Positions 19,248-29,811 of a DNA stretch of 37,607 bases are shown piece by piece. Below the pieces are notes generated by a model. It was not told the DNA's origin. It made no database searches and saw only the letters and a program-made list of their open reading frames with translations. This DNA is from Staphylococcus canis. GTDB lineage: Bacteria; Bacillota; Bacilli; Staphylococcales; Staphylococcaceae. The translations under genes and the position numbers were made by a program. Numbering within the stretch: the stretch's first letter is position 1; each line of letters starts with the position of its first letter. Location: contig NZ_JABANU010000021.1 of assembly GCF_016238445.1 (NCBI RefSeq), forward strand, positions 1-37,607, in the 5' to 3' direction.

Positions 19248-19649
19248 TCATCTCCTTTCTTCTACATATTGAACAATACGCTCTAATAATGACTCTAAAC
19301 GTTCGTGACGTTGATCTAAATATAAAAATCCGATAATCGCTTCTAAACCAGAACTTTTGCGATATGTTTGAATGTCCGTGTTCTTAGCTTTCGTATAACT
19401 CTTCGCATTACGGCCACGTTTGATAATATCCATTTCCTCGTCTGTAAACCATTCATGTTCTATAAGTTTTTCTAATGTTTGAGCTTGGCTTTTAGCAGAC
19501 ACAAATCGTTTCGCTTCTTGATGGAGGCGATGTGGCTTACTTTTCAACTTTAAAATAATATATTTTCTAATATATTGATCTAATACCCCGTCGCCCATAT
19601 AAGCTAAAGATAATGCGTTCAATAATTTATAGTTGATTTGTTTAACCAC
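19248..19649 (-). CDS. mrnC: Mini-ribonuclease III
   Basis: Mini-III is a double-strand-specific RNase III without a dsRNA-binding domain; in B. subtilis it matures 23S rRNA ends. The 133-residue protein has [19 protein letters not shown] near residue 9, with the catalytic-type Asp, and the second active-site segment [10 protein letters not shown] near 103. The basic middle (RRHQ-like [17 protein letters not shown]) contacts RNA. The GTG start at 19649 overlaps the cysS end by 8 bases, so its translation is probably coupled to cysS. Confidence 0.94.
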   Translation of the reverse strand: MVKQINYKLLNALSLAYMGDGVLDQYIRKYIILKLKSKPHRLHQEAKRFVSAKSQAQTLEKLIEHEWFTDEEMDIIKRGRNAKSYTKAKNTDIQTYRKSSGLEAIIGFLYLDQRHERLESLLERIVQYVEERR

Positions 19650-21042
19650 GTTTATATCTCACGCCTTGTGGTGTATCTTCTAAAATGATATTTTGTGCCT
19701 TTAGTTGGTCGCGAATCTCATCTGCACGCGCAAAATCTTTGTTTTTTCGTGCTTGATTACGTTCTTCAATTAGCGCTTCGATTTCTGCATCAAGCAGTGC
19801 TTCTTTAGATTGACCTTCAAGCGGTACACCTAATACATCACTAAATATTTGATACACTTCTTTAAAACGATTAATTACTTGGATAGACGTATTATCTTCT
19901 AATACATATTTATTTGCTAATTTCGCTAAATCATACCAAGCTGTTATGGCGTTGGCTGTATTAAAGTCATCATCCATTACAGTTTCAAACTGCTTCAAAA
20001 TCGTATCAATTTGTTCAATATACCCTTCATCTAATTCAATATCTGTCGCGACCTGTTCATGTTCTACCAAACCAGCATAGCTATTGCGGATACGTTCTAA
20101 TCCTCGACGAGCTGCTTCCACTAATTCAAGATTATAGTTAATTGGACTTCTATAATGAACACTAATCATAAAGAAACGTAATACGTCTGGATCAATTTCT
20201 TTAATAATATCGTGCACTAAAATGAAGTTGCCTAATGATTTACTCATTTTTTCATTATCAATATTTATAAAACCGTTGTGCATCCAATAATTCGCAAACG
20301 TTGCATGGTTATGTGCTTCAGATTGTGCAATCTCATTTTCATGGTGAGGGAATTGTAAGTCGCTTCCACCTGCATGGATATCAATCGTTGCGCCAAGTTT
20401 TTCATAAGCCATTACGGAACATTCAATATGCCAACCTGGGCGTCCTTTACCAAATGGACTATCCCAGCTAATCTCTCCTGGTTTAGCTTTTTTCCATAAC
20501 GTAAAGTCTAGCGCATCTTCTTTTTGTTCTCCTTGTTCAATGCGTGCGCCTACCTTTAAGTCATCAATAGACTGATGGCTTAATTTACCGTATCCTTCAA
20601 ATTTACGAGTTCTAAAATAGACATCGCCACCACTTTCATATGCATAGCCTTCATCTACTAAATTTTGAATAAATTTTATAATATCATCCATATGTTCCAT
20701 CACACGTGGGTTTGATGTTGCTTTTTTAACATTAAGCGCGGCTGTGTCTTCATAAAAAGCTTTGATGTAACGTTCAGCTATTTCAGGGACACTTTCTCCT
20801 AATTCTTGAGATCGTTTGATCAGTTTATCATCTACATCAGTGAAGTTAGAAACATAATCAACTTCGTAACCTTTATATTCAAAATAACGACGAACAACGT
20901 CATAGTTAATAGCAGGACGTGCATTCCCAATATGAATATAATTGTATACTGTTGGTCCACATACGTAGATTTTAACCTTTCCTGGTTCTATTGGCTTGAA
21001 TGTTTCTTTTTGTCGTGTAAGTGTGTTATATAATGTAATCAT
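19642..21042 (-). CDS. cysS: cysteinyl-tRNA synthetase
   Basis: This class I enzyme attaches cysteine to tRNA-Cys. The 466-residue protein has the HIGH-type motif YIHIGNARP near residue 36, the KMSKS motif (EKMSKSLGN) near 268, and zinc ligands in [14 protein letters not shown] and HHENE. Length matches the S. aureus enzyme. I start at the ATG at 21042 ([11 protein letters not shown]), which has GGAGAGA upstream; a 14-residue extension is not family-like. It overlaps cysE by 17 bases and mrnC by 8. It therefore shares the cysteine T-box leader upstream of cysE, linking cysteine supply with its charging. Confidence 0.97.
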   Translation of the reverse strand: MITLYNTLTRQKETFKPIEPGKVKIYVCGPTVYNYIHIGNARPAINYDVVRRYFEYKGYEVDYVSNFTDVDDKLIKRSQELGESVPEIAERYIKAFYEDTAALNVKKATSNPRVMEHMDDIIKFIQNLVDEGYAYESGGDVYFRTRKFEGYGKLSHQSIDDLKVGARIEQGEQKEDALDFTLWKKAKPGEISWDSPFGKGRPGWHIECSVMAYEKLGATIDIHAGGSDLQFPHHENEIAQSEAHNHATFANYWMHNGFINIDNEKMSKSLGNFILVHDIIKEIDPDVLRFFMISVHYRSPINYNLELVEAARRGLERIRNSYAGLVEHEQVATDIELDEGYIEQIDTILKQFETVMDDDFNTANAITAWYDLAKLANKYVLEDNTSIQVINRFKEVYQIFSDVLGVPLEGQSKEALLDAEIEALIEERNQARKNKDFARADEIRDQLKAQNIILEDTPQGVRYKRG

Positions 21043-21667
21043 CTTTGATCTCTCCATTTTTAGTTTGTTCAAGTTGTTTTTCAAGTTGCTTTAATTGCTC
21101 ATAAATTGGGTCTGGTAAATTAAGGTGATCAAATGTCTTACCAATACGCTTACCATCTTGTTTAACGATGCGTCCTGGTATACCCACTACTGTTGTGTAG
21201 CTTGGCACATTTCTTAAAACTACGGAATTTGCACCAATATTTACGTTAGAATCTACTTTGATGTTACCGAGAACCTTAGATCCTGCCGCAATTAATACGT
21301 TGTCTCCAATATCAGGGTGACGTTTCCCTTTTTCTTTACCTGTACCGCCAAGTGTCACACCTTGATAGATCGTAACATTATCGCCAATCGTACATGTTTC
21401 ACCGATGACCACTCCCATGCCATGGTCGATAAATAAACGACGTCCTATTTTAGCACCAGGATGAATTTCGATACCTGTAAAAAATCGAGATACTTGCGAA
21501 ATAATTCGAGCTAACGTATATTTTTTTTGATTATATAGCTTGTGCGCAATGAGATGACTCCACACTGCATGTAGCCCCGCATATGTTGTAATCACTTCAA
21601 AAGTTGATCGTGCTGCCGGATCTTGTTCAAATACCATTTTGACATCATCCATGATTCGTCTAATCAC
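21026..21667 (-). CDS. cysE: serine O-acetyltransferase
   Basis: CysE makes O-acetylserine from serine and acetyl-CoA, the first step of cysteine synthesis. The protein has the N-terminal helical region ([16 protein letters not shown]) and a left-handed beta-helix of hexapeptide repeats from about residue 65 ([20 protein letters not shown], then [31 protein letters not shown]). I place the start at the GTG at 21667 ([11 protein letters not shown]), 7 bases after GGGGGA. This gives 213 residues and lines up with the S. aureus start. An ATG at 21682 adds five residues but has no good ribosome-binding site. It is the first gene after the T-box. Confidence 0.93.
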   Translation of the reverse strand: MIRRIMDDVKMVFEQDPAARSTFEVITTYAGLHAVWSHLIAHKLYNQKKYTLARIISQVSRFFTGIEIHPGAKIGRRLFIDHGMGVVIGETCTIGDNVTIYQGVTLGGTGKEKGKRHPDIGDNVLIAAGSKVLGNIKVDSNVNIGANSVVLRNVPSYTTVVGIPGRIVKQDGKRIGKTFDHLNLPDPIYEQLKQLEKQLEQTKNGEIKDDYII

Positions 21668-21724
21668 TGATAATTCCCCCATTCTTTATATAGACAGATA
21701 TTGAAGTTTTATTTAAATTGCCAT

Positions 21725-21980
21725 TTAAAAAAGCACCTCTAACACAAACTGTCAGAGGTGCTTTATGCACGGTTCCACTCTCAATTAGTTTGTAGCACTT
21801 TTAAAGTCAACTAGAATGAATGATCGCTCTCCTGTACTCAGAGACACAACATGATCTAGACCTACAAACTCACTTATTGATTATTCAATTACTATCGTAA
21901 AGGTGCATTCGACAAACATTGTGATGTACTCGCAGCAACCGTACACTCTCTGTGACACGCCATTTGTTTACTATTCCTTT
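21725..21980 (-). promoter_or_regulatory. cysteine T-box riboswitch upstream of cysE-cysS
   Basis: The minus-strand leader has the T-box core (GTGGAACCGTGC, about 21766-21779), an 11-bp terminator directly after it, and an upstream stem I with the GGTTGCTGCGAG type distal loop. The specifier candidate is TGC (21905-21907) in the context GAATGCACC, a Cys codon, which agrees with the downstream genes. Uncharged tRNA-Cys should favour the antiterminator and switch on cysE and cysS. The rest of the 378-bp gltX-cysE gap is this leader plus a promoter. Confidence 0.92.
21728..21766 (-). terminator. T-box terminator
   Basis: An 11-bp perfect stem (21730-21740 with 21754-21764) is followed by T residues on the minus strand. 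It is the OFF structure of the cysE leader. Confidence 0.9.
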
Positions 21981-21987
21981 ATTTATA

Positions 21988-22017
21988 AATTTACAACTTT
22001 ATAGTAGTGGATTTCAA
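21988..22017 (-). promoter_or_regulatory. promoter candidate for the T-box-cysE transcript
   Basis: On the minus strand TTGAAA (22012-22017) and TAAATT (21988-21993) are 18 bases apart, just downstream of the gltX stop and at the right distance before stem I of the T-box. Confidence 0.5.
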
Positions 22018-22045
22018 CACAGATATCAAGTTAAATTATCTCATT

Positions 22046-23500
22046 TTAAAGTAATTTTTGGATACGATTTAAAACTTTTGTTTTGCCAAGTACTTCCATT
22101 GTGTTAGGTAGCTCTGGTCCATGCATTTGACCTGTTACTGCCACGCGAATTGGCATAAAGAGTTGTTTACCTTTAATTCCTGTTTCTTTTTGAACAGCTT
22201 TAATTGTTTTTTTAATTTCTGCTGCTTCAAATGGTTCAAGCGCTTCTAATTTACCATATAAACTATTCATCAACTCAGGCACTTGTTCTCCATTAATCAC
22301 TTCTTGAGCCGCTTCGTCTAATTCTTTTTCATCACGGAAGAATAGTTCAGATAATGGCACGATTTCGCCAGCATAACTCATCTGTTCTTGATATAACGCC
22401 ACAAGTTTACGTCCCCACTCTAAATCTTGTTCCGATGGTGATTCCGGTAATAAACCAGCTTTAATCATATGTGGCAATGTCATTTCAAATACAGTCTCTG
22501 TATCTTTTTCTTTCATATATTGGTTATTAATCCACTCTAATTTTTGCTTATCAAAAAACGCAGGTGATTTTGATAAACGTTTTTCAGTAAAGATGTCGAT
22601 AAACTCTTGTTTTGAAAAGATTTCTTCTTCTCCTTCAGGTGACCAACCTAATAATGCGATGAAGTTAAATAAAGCTTCTGGTAGGTAACCTAAATCACGA
22701 TATTGCTCAATGAATTGTAAAATTTGACCATCACGTTTACTTAACTTTTTACGTTGTTCATTGACGATTAAAGTCATATGACCGAAGCGTGGAGGCTCCC
22801 AACCAAATGTTTCATAAATCATTAATTGTTTTGGCGTATTTGAAATGTGGTCATCACCACGAATAACATCTGAAATCTCCATATAATGGTCATCAACTGC
22901 TACTGCAAAGTTATAGGTTGGAATCCCATCTTTTTTAACAATAACCCAGTCTCCAAAGTTTTCAGATTCAAATGAAACTTCACCTTTTACCATATCGTCA
23001 AAGCGATATGTTTTATTTTTAGGTACACGGAAACGAATTGCAGGTTGACGTCCTTCTTTTTCAAATTGTTCACGCTCTGCTTCAGTTAAATGAGCATGTT
23101 TCCCGCCATATCTTGGCATTTCACCACGCGCAATTTGTTCTTGACGTTCTTCTTCTAACTCTTCTTCTGTCATGTAGCATTTATATGCCTTATCTTCAGC
23201 AAGCAATTGATCAATTAATGGTTGATAGATATGTCCACGTTCCGACTGACGATACGGACCATATCCTTTATCTTTATCTACAGATTCATCCCAATCTAAT
23301 CCAAGCCATTTTAAATTGTCAAATTGAGACGCTTCACCATCCGCAAGATTACGTTTTGTATCTGTATCTTCAATACGAATGATAAAATCACCATCATAGT
23401 GTTTCGCAAATAAATAATTAAATAATGCTGTACGAGCATTTCCAATATGCAAATAACCTGTTGGACTTGGTGCATATCTCACTCTTACTTTATTACTCAT
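22046..23500 (-). CDS. gltX: glutamyl-tRNA synthetase
   Basis: GltX charges tRNA-Glu and, in bacteria lacking GlnRS, also tRNA-Gln, which is then amidated. The 484-residue protein has the class I signature [19 protein letters not shown] near residue 10 and the KMSKS equivalent KKLSKRDG near 250. A C-terminal anticodon-binding domain ends the protein. I start at the ATG at 23500 (MSNKVRVRY), which has AGGAGTGA upstream; a GTG three codons earlier overlaps that site. It lies between ispF and the cysE T-box, as in Bacillus. No strong terminator follows, so some read-through into cysE is possible. Confidence 0.97.
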   Translation of the reverse strand: MSNKVRVRYAPSPTGYLHIGNARTALFNYLFAKHYDGDFIIRIEDTDTKRNLADGEASQFDNLKWLGLDWDESVDKDKGYGPYRQSERGHIYQPLIDQLLAEDKAYKCYMTEEELEEERQEQIARGEMPRYGGKHAHLTEAEREQFEKEGRQPAIRFRVPKNKTYRFDDMVKGEVSFESENFGDWVIVKKDGIPTYNFAVAVDDHYMEISDVIRGDDHISNTPKQLMIYETFGWEPPRFGHMTLIVNEQRKKLSKRDGQILQFIEQYRDLGYLPEALFNFIALLGWSPEGEEEIFSKQEFIDIFTEKRLSKSPAFFDKQKLEWINNQYMKEKDTETVFEMTLPHMIKAGLLPESPSEQDLEWGRKLVALYQEQMSYAGEIVPLSELFFRDEKELDEAAQEVINGEQVPELMNSLYGKLEALEPFEAAEIKKTIKAVQKETGIKGKQLFMPIRVAVTGQMHGPELPNTMEVLGKTKVLNRIQKLL

Positions 23501-23533
23501 CTCGTTCACTCCTGTTATAGTTTCAATTCTTAT

Positions 23534-23542
23534 ATTATAGCA
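23534..23542 (-). promoter_or_regulatory. extended -10 promoter candidate for gltX
   Basis: On the minus strand TGCTATAAT combines a perfect -10 (23534-23539) with an upstream TG. No good -35 is seen at 16-18 bases, which is normal for extended -10 promoters. It lies 34 bases before the gltX start. Confidence 0.5.
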
Positions 23543-23586
23543 CGTAGCTCTTGTTTGTGTATATGTGTGTTGATAAGGAAGTCTGC

Positions 23587-24072
23587 TTAACTTTCATGAT
23601 TAGCAATTAGCGACACTATCGCTTGAGATGCGATACCTTCTTCACGACCGACAAAACCTAATTTTTCACTCGTTGTGGCTTTGACATTAACGCGTTGAAT
23701 ATCAATTTGAAATAAGTCCGCAATCACTTGTCGCATGCGATCGATATGTGGTCTAAATTTTGGGCGTTCAGCGATAATTGTTGCGTCAACATTATTTATA
23801 ACATACCCTTCTTCTTTAACAGCTTTATAAGCTTCTGTTAATAATACTTTCGAATCAGCATCTTTAAATGCATCATCTGTGTCCGGAAATAACTTGCCAA
23901 TATCGCCTAGTGCGCATGCGCCTAACATGGCATCTGTAATTGCATGTAGTAACACATCTGCATCACTATGTCCTTTTAAGCCGTGTGTATGCGGAATCTC
24001 AATGCCTCCAATAATCAGTGGGCGCTCACTGTCTAACACGTGTACATCATACCCCATACCTACTCTATACAT
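23587..24072 (-). CDS. ispF: 2-C-methyl-D-erythritol 2,4-cyclodiphosphate synthase
   Basis: IspF cyclises the CDP-methylerythritol 2-phosphate intermediate in the non-mevalonate (MEP) isoprenoid pathway. The 161-residue protein has the metal ligands in GMGYDVHVL near residue 8, the signature [18 protein letters not shown] near 40, and [14 protein letters not shown] near 130. This is the usual family length. The ATG at 24072 shares one base with the ispD stop (TGATG) and follows GAGGAG by 7 bases. A GTG one codon earlier is less well placed. Most staphylococci lack this gene because they use mevalonate. Confidence 0.96.
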   Translation of the reverse strand: MYRVGMGYDVHVLDSERPLIIGGIEIPHTHGLKGHSDADVLLHAITDAMLGACALGDIGKLFPDTDDAFKDADSKVLLTEAYKAVKEEGYVINNVDATIIAERPKFRPHIDRMRQVIADLFQIDIQRVNVKATTSEKLGFVGREEGIASQAIVSLIANHES

Positions 24073-24761
24073 CACACATCTCCTCTTTCTTTAAGCATTG
24101 CTCGAGCATAAACTAAATCTTCTTCAGTTGTTACTTTGATATTATCGTAATGGCCTTCAACCATAGCAACAGCGTGTCCTGCATATTCTAGTAAGGACGC
24201 ATCGTCAGTACCATGAAAATCCTGTTGTAATGCTAAATCATAAGCTGATTTTATGGTTTTAAATGTTGAGCCTTGCGGTGTATGTACAAGCCATACATAT
24301 TGTCGATTTAATGTTTGATCGACGTAACCATCACGTACTACTTTAACTGTATCTTTCGCTTTAACTCCTAAAATTGCAGCATTTTTTTGTTCAATTGTAT
24401 TTACAAGTCTATGGACATCTTCTTGATTAACAAAAGGACGTGCACCATCATGCACAATAACGATATCATCATCTTCTAATGATAACGCACGTAAAACATT
24501 GTGTATACTTTCTTGTCGTTCAGCTCCACCATCCACAAGTGACTTTACTTTTGAATAGCCTTCTAGTTGTGTTGTAAATGTCTCTCTATCTCTAGGATGT
24601 ATTGCCAAATGTATGCCTTCACATGACGAATCATTTTCAAAAATCTCAATAGTACGCTCTAAAATTGTGCTATCATTTAATTCAATCAGTAACTTGTTAT
24701 AGGTGCGTCCCATACGTGTTCCTTTTCCTGCAGCTGGAATGATTACATGATACTTTGCCAA
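24072..24761 (-). CDS. ispD: 2-C-methyl-D-erythritol 4-phosphate cytidylyltransferase
   Basis: IspD joins CTP and methylerythritol 4-phosphate, the third step of the MEP pathway. The 229-residue protein has the nucleotidyltransferase motif [12 protein letters not shown] near residue 7, NKLLIEL shortly after, and [12 protein letters not shown] near 98. [10 protein letters not shown] follows near 208. The related TarI (CDP-ribitol synthesis for teichoic acid) instead has an AGGIGSRMG-type N-terminus with a PKQF motif, which is not seen here. Adjacency to ispF confirms IspD. The start is TTG at 24761 with AAGGGGGAT upstream. It lies 42 bp after radA. Confidence 0.94.
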   Translation of the reverse strand: MAKYHVIIPAAGKGTRMGRTYNKLLIELNDSTILERTIEIFENDSSCEGIHLAIHPRDRETFTTQLEGYSKVKSLVDGGAERQESIHNVLRALSLEDDDIVIVHDGARPFVNQEDVHRLVNTIEQKNAAILGVKAKDTVKVVRDGYVDQTLNRQYVWLVHTPQGSTFKTIKSAYDLALQQDFHGTDDASLLEYAGHAVAMVEGHYDNIKVTTEEDLVYARAMLKERGDV

Positions 24762-24803
24762 TTTTATCCCCCTTATCTTTAAACAAAATAAATATGATTT
24801 TTG

Positions 24804-26174
24804 TTATGAACGAAAAGCTTTTTTGAGTGCATCATTAACTGAAGAAACTCCAATCACTTCAATATGCTCTGGATACGTCCATCCTCCGATATTCGTTTGA
24901 GGGATAATCACCCGTTTAAATCCTAGTTTTGCCGCTTCTTGAACACGTTGCTCAATACGAGACACACGTCTAACCTCACCTGTTAAGCCAACTTCACCAA
25001 TAAAACAGTCTAATCCATCTACAGGCTGATTTTTGAAACTTGAAGCAGTTGCAATAATAATACCTAAGTCTACAGCAGGCTCAGTCAACTTCACTCCACC
25101 AGCAACTTTAATGTATGCATCTTGTTGTTGGAGTAGATAACCTTCTTTTTTCTCAAGTACTGCCATCAACAAACTCAATCGGTTATGATCAATCCCTGTT
25201 GCCATACGGCGTGGGTTATTAAATGTTGTAGGTGTAACTAACGCTTGTACTTCAATGAGTAATGGTCGTGTACCTTCCATTGTAGCCACAATCGTTGAGC
25301 CGGGAACATTCGTAGAGCGTTCCTCTAAAAACATCTCTGACGGGTTAGGTACACTTTTTAAGCCTGCTTGTTTCATTTCAAAAATACCCATTTCATTAGT
25401 TGAGCCAAAACGATTTTTAACCGCACGCAATATACGGTATGCATGATGTTCATCGCCTTCAAAGTATAATACTGTATCCACCATATGTTCAAGCAGTCTT
25501 GGCCCTGCAATTTGTCCTTCTTTCGTTACATGACCCACAATAAAAGTTGCGATATTCATTTGTTTAGCAATTTGCATAAGACTTTGAGTACTTTCTCTCA
25601 CTTGAGAAACCGATCCTGGAGCTGAGCTGATTTCTGGATGATAGATTGTTTGAATAGAGTCCACAACAATCAACTTGGGTTGGATTTTTTCTACCGCATC
25701 GTGAATCACTTCTAAATCTGTCTCAGCAAATACATTTAACTGACTTGCATCTTCATCTAAACGGTCCGCACGTAACTTTGTTTGATTCAACGACTCTTCA
25801 CCTGTAATGTACAATACTTTTTCGTGTTGTGATAGCGCTGCACACATTTGAAGCAACAGCGTAGATTTACCAATTCCTGGGTCACCACCAATGAGAACTA
25901 ATGAGCCTTCTACAATACCGCCACCAAGTACGCGATTAAATTCTTGATTATTCGTTAAAATTCTAGGTGATTGCTCGTGTTGGACATCACTTAGCTTCTG
26001 CACTTTTGTGACATTTGTTTTTTGTGCTCTAACCCCGTGTTTAGGGGGCGCAGATTTTTGCATTAATGATTCTTCTAATGTATTCCATGAACCACAATTA
26101 GGACATTTCCCCATCCACTTTGGAGATTGGTACCCACAAGCTGTACATTCATAGATCACTTTTTTCTTTGCCAC
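24804..26174 (-). CDS. radA: DNA repair protein RadA
   Basis: RadA (Sms) is a RecA-like ATPase and helicase that processes recombination intermediates and branch migration. The 456-residue protein has an N-terminal four-Cys zinc finger (CTACG and CPNCG, residues 10-30), Walker [15 protein letters not shown] near 93, and the RadA-specific KNRFG motif near 250. A C-terminal Lon-protease-like domain follows ([26 protein letters not shown]). The start is GTG at 26174 with GGAGGTG upstream. It has its own promoter candidate and probably leads radA-ispD-ispF. Confidence 0.97.
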   Translation of the reverse strand: MAKKKVIYECTACGYQSPKWMGKCPNCGSWNTLEESLMQKSAPPKHGVRAQKTNVTKVQKLSDVQHEQSPRILTNNQEFNRVLGGGIVEGSLVLIGGDPGIGKSTLLLQMCAALSQHEKVLYITGEESLNQTKLRADRLDEDASQLNVFAETDLEVIHDAVEKIQPKLIVVDSIQTIYHPEISSAPGSVSQVRESTQSLMQIAKQMNIATFIVGHVTKEGQIAGPRLLEHMVDTVLYFEGDEHHAYRILRAVKNRFGSTNEMGIFEMKQAGLKSVPNPSEMFLEERSTNVPGSTIVATMEGTRPLLIEVQALVTPTTFNNPRRMATGIDHNRLSLLMAVLEKKEGYLLQQQDAYIKVAGGVKLTEPAVDLGIIIATASSFKNQPVDGLDCFIGEVGLTGEVRRVSRIEQRVQEAAKLGFKRVIIPQTNIGGWTYPEHIEVIGVSSVNDALKKAFRS

Positions 26175-26207
26175 TCAGACACCTCCGACTCTAGCGATAA
26201 CATATCT

Positions 26208-26236
26208 ATTTTATACTGGTCTTCCACTTATGACAA
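26208..26236 (-). promoter_or_regulatory. promoter candidate for radA-ispD-ispF
   Basis: On the minus strand TTGTCA (26231-26236) and TAAAAT (26208-26213) are 17 bases apart, about 35 bases before the radA start and after the clpC terminator. Confidence 0.65.
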
Positions 26237-26271
26237 ATGTTCGATTATCAATATATTACATTGTTATTGTA

Positions 26272-26316
26272 CATAAAAATAAAAACTAGGAGCAACGCCT
26301 TAAGCGCGCTCCTAGT
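26272..26316 (-). terminator. terminator of the ctsR-mcsA-mcsB-clpC operon
   Basis: A 9-bp perfect stem (26285-26293 with 26308-26316) has a partly paired loop and a T-rich tail on the minus strand, 21 bases after the clpC stop. Confidence 0.85.
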
Positions 26317-26337
26317 CTCCGAAATCATCTAAATTGA

Positions 26338-28791
26338 TTATTCTTCTGATGATGTTTCTACTTCTTCACGGTCTGACACATTATATTGGAATGATTCTCC
26401 ATCATAATCAACAGTCACGTTTTTACCTTCTAATTCCTTACCTTCTAAAATTAATTCACTTAAATTATCTTCAACTGTTTTTTGAATAGCACGAATTAAT
26501 GGACGTGCACCGTATTGTGGATCGTAACCTTCTTCAGCAATTTTATCTTTAGCTGATTCAGTCACTTCAACATGAATGTTTTGTTCTGATAAACGTTTTG
26601 TTAATTGACCCACCATTTTCGTAACAATTTCTTTAAGTTCATCTTTGCTTAATTTATGGAAGACAATAATATCGTCAACACGGTTTAAGAATTCTGGTCG
26701 GAATGCATTTTTCAATTCTTTCATCATTGTATTACGGATTGTTTCATAGTCATTACCTTGTGCTGCACCACCAAATCCTGCGAAGCGTTGGTCTTGTAAT
26801 TCTTGTGCACCAACGTTTGAAGTCATGATGATTACAGTATTACGGAAGTCTACACGACGACCTTTCGTATCTGTTAAATGACCATCATCTAATACTTGTA
26901 ATAAAATGTTAAACACATCAGGGTGTGCTTTTTCAATTTCATCAAATAAGATAACAGAGTATGGTTTACGACGTACTTTTTCAGTAAGTTGTCCACCATC
27001 ATCATGTCCAACGTATCCTGGAGGCGCTCCGACTAAACGACTCACTGCATGTTTCTCCATGTACTCACTCATATCAACACGAATCATCGCATCTTCTTCA
27101 CCAAACATAGATTCAGCAAGTGCACGTGCAAGTTCAGTTTTACCTACACCTGTTGGTCCTAGGAAGATAAAGCTACCAATCGGACGTTTTGGATCTTTAA
27201 GGCCAGCACGTGCGCGACGTACTGCTTTTGAAATTGATGTTACTGCATCTTTTTGACCAATAACACGTTTGTGTAGCGTTTCTTCTAGGTTGAGTAAACG
27301 ATCTGATTCCGTTTCGTTCAATCTTGTTAATGGAATACCAGTCCATCCAGCAATCACTTCTGCAATATCATCTGCATTTAATGTTGAATGGCTACCGCCT
27401 TGGTTATTTTTCCATTCATTTTTAGCTTCTTCGTATTGTTGTTCAAGTTTAGATTGCTTATCTCGTAAGTTTGCAGCATTTTCGAATTCTTGTGCATGAA
27501 CCGCTGCATCTTTTTCATTTTTAACTTTTTCGATTTGTTGTTCAATTTCTTTTAGATTTGTTGGTGTTGTATGACTCTTCAAGCGCACTTTTGAACTTGC
27601 TTCGTCAATCAAGTCAATCGCTTTGTCTGGTAAGAAACGATCTTGAACATAACGATTACTTAATTTAGCAGCCGCTTCAACCGCTTCATCTGAAATATTA
27701 ATACGGTGATGTGCTTCATAGCGATCGCGTAATCCTTTTAAAATTTGAATTGTATCTTCAACTGATGGTTCATCCACTTGTACCGGTTGGAAACGACGTT
27801 CTAATGCTGCGTCTTTTTCAATATTTTTACGGTATTCATCTAAAGTTGTTGCACCAATACATTGTAATTCACCACGTGCAAGCGCTGGTTTTAAAATATT
27901 TGATGCATCAATTGCACCTTCTGCACCACCAGCACCGATTAATGTGTGTAACTCGTCAATGAATAAGATAACGTTACCAGCTTGATGAATTTCTTCCATC
28001 ACTTTTTTCAAGCGTTCTTCAAATTCACCACGATATTTTGTACCTGCAACGACTGTACCCATGTCTAAAGACATTACGCGTTTACCTTTTAATGTCTCTG
28101 GTACTTCGTTTTTAACAATCGCTTGTGCTAAACCTTCTGCGATAGCAGTTTTACCCACACCAGGTTCACCAATTAATACTGGATTATTCTTAGTACGACG
28201 GCTTAACACTTCGATAACACGTGTGATTTCTTTATTACGTCCTACAACTGGATCTAATGTGCCATCCTTAGCAATTACAGTTAAGTCTCTCGCTAACCCA
28301 TCTAAAGTTGGTGTGTTATTTGATTTGTTAGCTTGTCCTGATTTACCAACAGATTCAGGGCTACCTAGCGCTTTAACAACTTGTGCTCTTGCTTTTGTAA
28401 TGTTTAAATCTAAGTTTGCAAATACGCGTGCAGCAACACCTTCATTTTCTCGGATTAAACCAAGTAAAATGTGTTCTGTTCCTACAAAGTTATGTTGCAA
28501 TTTACGTGCTTCATCTAAAGATAACTCAATTACTTTTTTAGCACGTGGTGTATAACGTAATGCGCCAATTTGATTTTGGCCATGACCAATTAGCTTTTCA
28601 ACTTCTTCTATCACTTTATCTTCAGTAATATCGAAACTTTCAAGTACTTTAGCAGCAATACCTTCAGGTTCTTTCATAAGACCTAATAATAAGTGCTCTG
28701 TTCCGATATTCGAGTGATTTAAGCGAATTGCTTCTTCTTGTGCGTGTGCTAACACACGTTGTGCACGTTCTGTAAGTCTACCAAATAACAT
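26338..28791 (-). CDS. clpC: AAA+ unfoldase ClpC
   Basis: ClpC unfolds substrates, including those marked by arginine phosphorylation, and feeds them to ClpP. The 817-residue Hsp100 has the N-terminal repeat domain ([17 protein letters not shown]), first ATPase Walker [15 protein letters not shown] near 208 and a coiled-coil M domain around 410-480. The second ATPase has Walker [15 protein letters not shown] near 546, with [20 protein letters not shown] after it. GGAGGT precedes the ATG by 5 bases. It is the last gene of the CtsR operon, 15 bp after mcsB, and its only visible promoter is the CtsR-controlled one upstream of ctsR. Confidence 0.98.
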   Translation of the reverse strand: MLFGRLTERAQRVLAHAQEEAIRLNHSNIGTEHLLLGLMKEPEGIAAKVLESFDITEDKVIEEVEKLIGHGQNQIGALRYTPRAKKVIELSLDEARKLQHNFVGTEHILLGLIRENEGVAARVFANLDLNITKARAQVVKALGSPESVGKSGQANKSNNTPTLDGLARDLTVIAKDGTLDPVVGRNKEITRVIEVLSRRTKNNPVLIGEPGVGKTAIAEGLAQAIVKNEVPETLKGKRVMSLDMGTVVAGTKYRGEFEERLKKVMEEIHQAGNVILFIDELHTLIGAGGAEGAIDASNILKPALARGELQCIGATTLDEYRKNIEKDAALERRFQPVQVDEPSVEDTIQILKGLRDRYEAHHRINISDEAVEAAAKLSNRYVQDRFLPDKAIDLIDEASSKVRLKSHTTPTNLKEIEQQIEKVKNEKDAAVHAQEFENAANLRDKQSKLEQQYEEAKNEWKNNQGGSHSTLNADDIAEVIAGWTGIPLTRLNETESDRLLNLEETLHKRVIGQKDAVTSISKAVRRARAGLKDPKRPIGSFIFLGPTGVGKTELARALAESMFGEEDAMIRVDMSEYMEKHAVSRLVGAPPGYVGHDDGGQLTEKVRRKPYSVILFDEIEKAHPDVFNILLQVLDDGHLTDTKGRRVDFRNTVIIMTSNVGAQELQDQRFAGFGGAAQGNDYETIRNTMMKELKNAFRPEFLNRVDDIIVFHKLSKDELKEIVTKMVGQLTKRLSEQNIHVEVTESAKDKIAEEGYDPQYGARPLIRAIQKTVEDNLSELILEGKELEGKNVTVDYDGESFQYNVSDREEVETSSEE

Positions 28792-28806
28792 ATATTTACC
28801 TCCTAC

Positions 28807-29811
28807 TTATATATAGCTTCTTAAAATTTCAGCTCTTTTTTCTTCAATTGATTGTGTTTCTGTTTCATCTATTAAAAATGGAGATTGTATTACTATCATT
28901 AATTCATTAAACCTAAAATGATCTATATCTAAAATACCTAAATCAATACCTAATTTAATATCGCTTAAACGATACGATGCTTCTTCCACTGATATTAAAC
29001 GACTATACTTCAGAATACCTAAAGAACGATAAACACGATCAAATGTTTCAGTCTTTTGGTGTTGATGCAATCGTTCACGTAAGCTCAACTCTTCATTAAT
29101 AATCTGTTGAACAAGTTCATTCATCGCATCAATAATTTCTTGTTCGCTTTTACCGAGTGTCAGTTGATTTGAGACTTGGTACACATGTCCATATACTTGA
29201 GACCCTTCACCATAAATACCCCGTATTGTGAATCCAAAACGGTTAATCGTTTGTGCAATACGGTTCATTCGTTTCATAATGGATAAGCCTGGCAAATGCA
29301 ACATTACACTTGCTCTCATCCCTGTACCTACATTTGTTGGACACGTTGTGAGATAACCAAGCACTTCATCATAACTCACTTGTGTATGTTGATCTAATTG
29401 ATCATCAATACGTGACGCACGTTCATACAGTGTGTCAAGTGAGTCATCTACACCCATTGTTTGAATTCGAACATGATCCTCTTCATTAACCATCACACTA
29501 ATCGACTCATCTTCATTGACTAATACTGCCGATGCGGGCTGTTTCGTTAATTCAGGGCTAATTAAATGTTTAGCAACAAGCTTATATTTACTCTGTTGAT
29601 CCAGTTCATCTAAACGAATAACTTTTAAATCAGGCAACGCATCTTGTACTTCATTAATCACACGGTAGCCTTCTTCTTCATTTGGAAACATGAGCGGATG
29701 CACATAATTCTCGAGATTTCGTGCAAGGCGGATTCTAGATGACATAATAACTGGTTGTGTTGTCTCACTTTGCATCCATTGACCCATATGTCGATTCAAT
29801 TCTTCAGTCAT
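28807..29811 (-). CDS. mcsB: protein arginine kinase McsB
   Basis: McsB phosphorylates arginine residues, inactivating CtsR and tagging proteins for ClpCP. The 334-residue protein has the phosphagen-kinase fold: [19 protein letters not shown] near residue 20, the catalytic-loop segment [22 protein letters not shown] near 165 with the conserved Cys, and [10 protein letters not shown] near 205. It lacks the N-terminal guanidino-substrate domain of eukaryotic creatine kinases, as expected. The start overlaps mcsA by 8 bases. McsA is its activator in Bacillus and Staphylococcus. Confidence 0.97.
   Translation of the reverse strand: MTEELNRHMGQWMQSETTQPVIMSSRIRLARNLENYVHPLMFPNEEEGYRVINEVQDALPDLKVIRLDELDQQSKYKLVAKHLISPELTKQPASAVLVNEDESISVMVNEEDHVRIQTMGVDDSLDTLYERASRIDDQLDQHTQVSYDEVLGYLTTCPTNVGTGMRASVMLHLPGLSIMKRMNRIAQTINRFGFTIRGIYGEGSQVYGHVYQVSNQLTLGKSEQEIIDAMNELVQQIINEELSLRERLHQHQKTETFDRVYRSLGILKYSRLISVEEASYRLSDIKLGIDLGILDIDHFRFNELMIVIQSPFLIDETETQSIEEKRAEILRSYI

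Noticed and set aside
24072..24761. TarI (teichoic-acid ribitol cytidylyltransferase) instead of IspD
   Set aside because: The N-terminal motif and NKLLIEL are IspD-like and the next gene is ispF.
28061..28555. 164-residue open frame antisense to clpC
   Set aside because: It lies wholly inside clpC, has no ribosome-binding site or recognisable domain, and is the type of frame expected opposite a long conserved gene.
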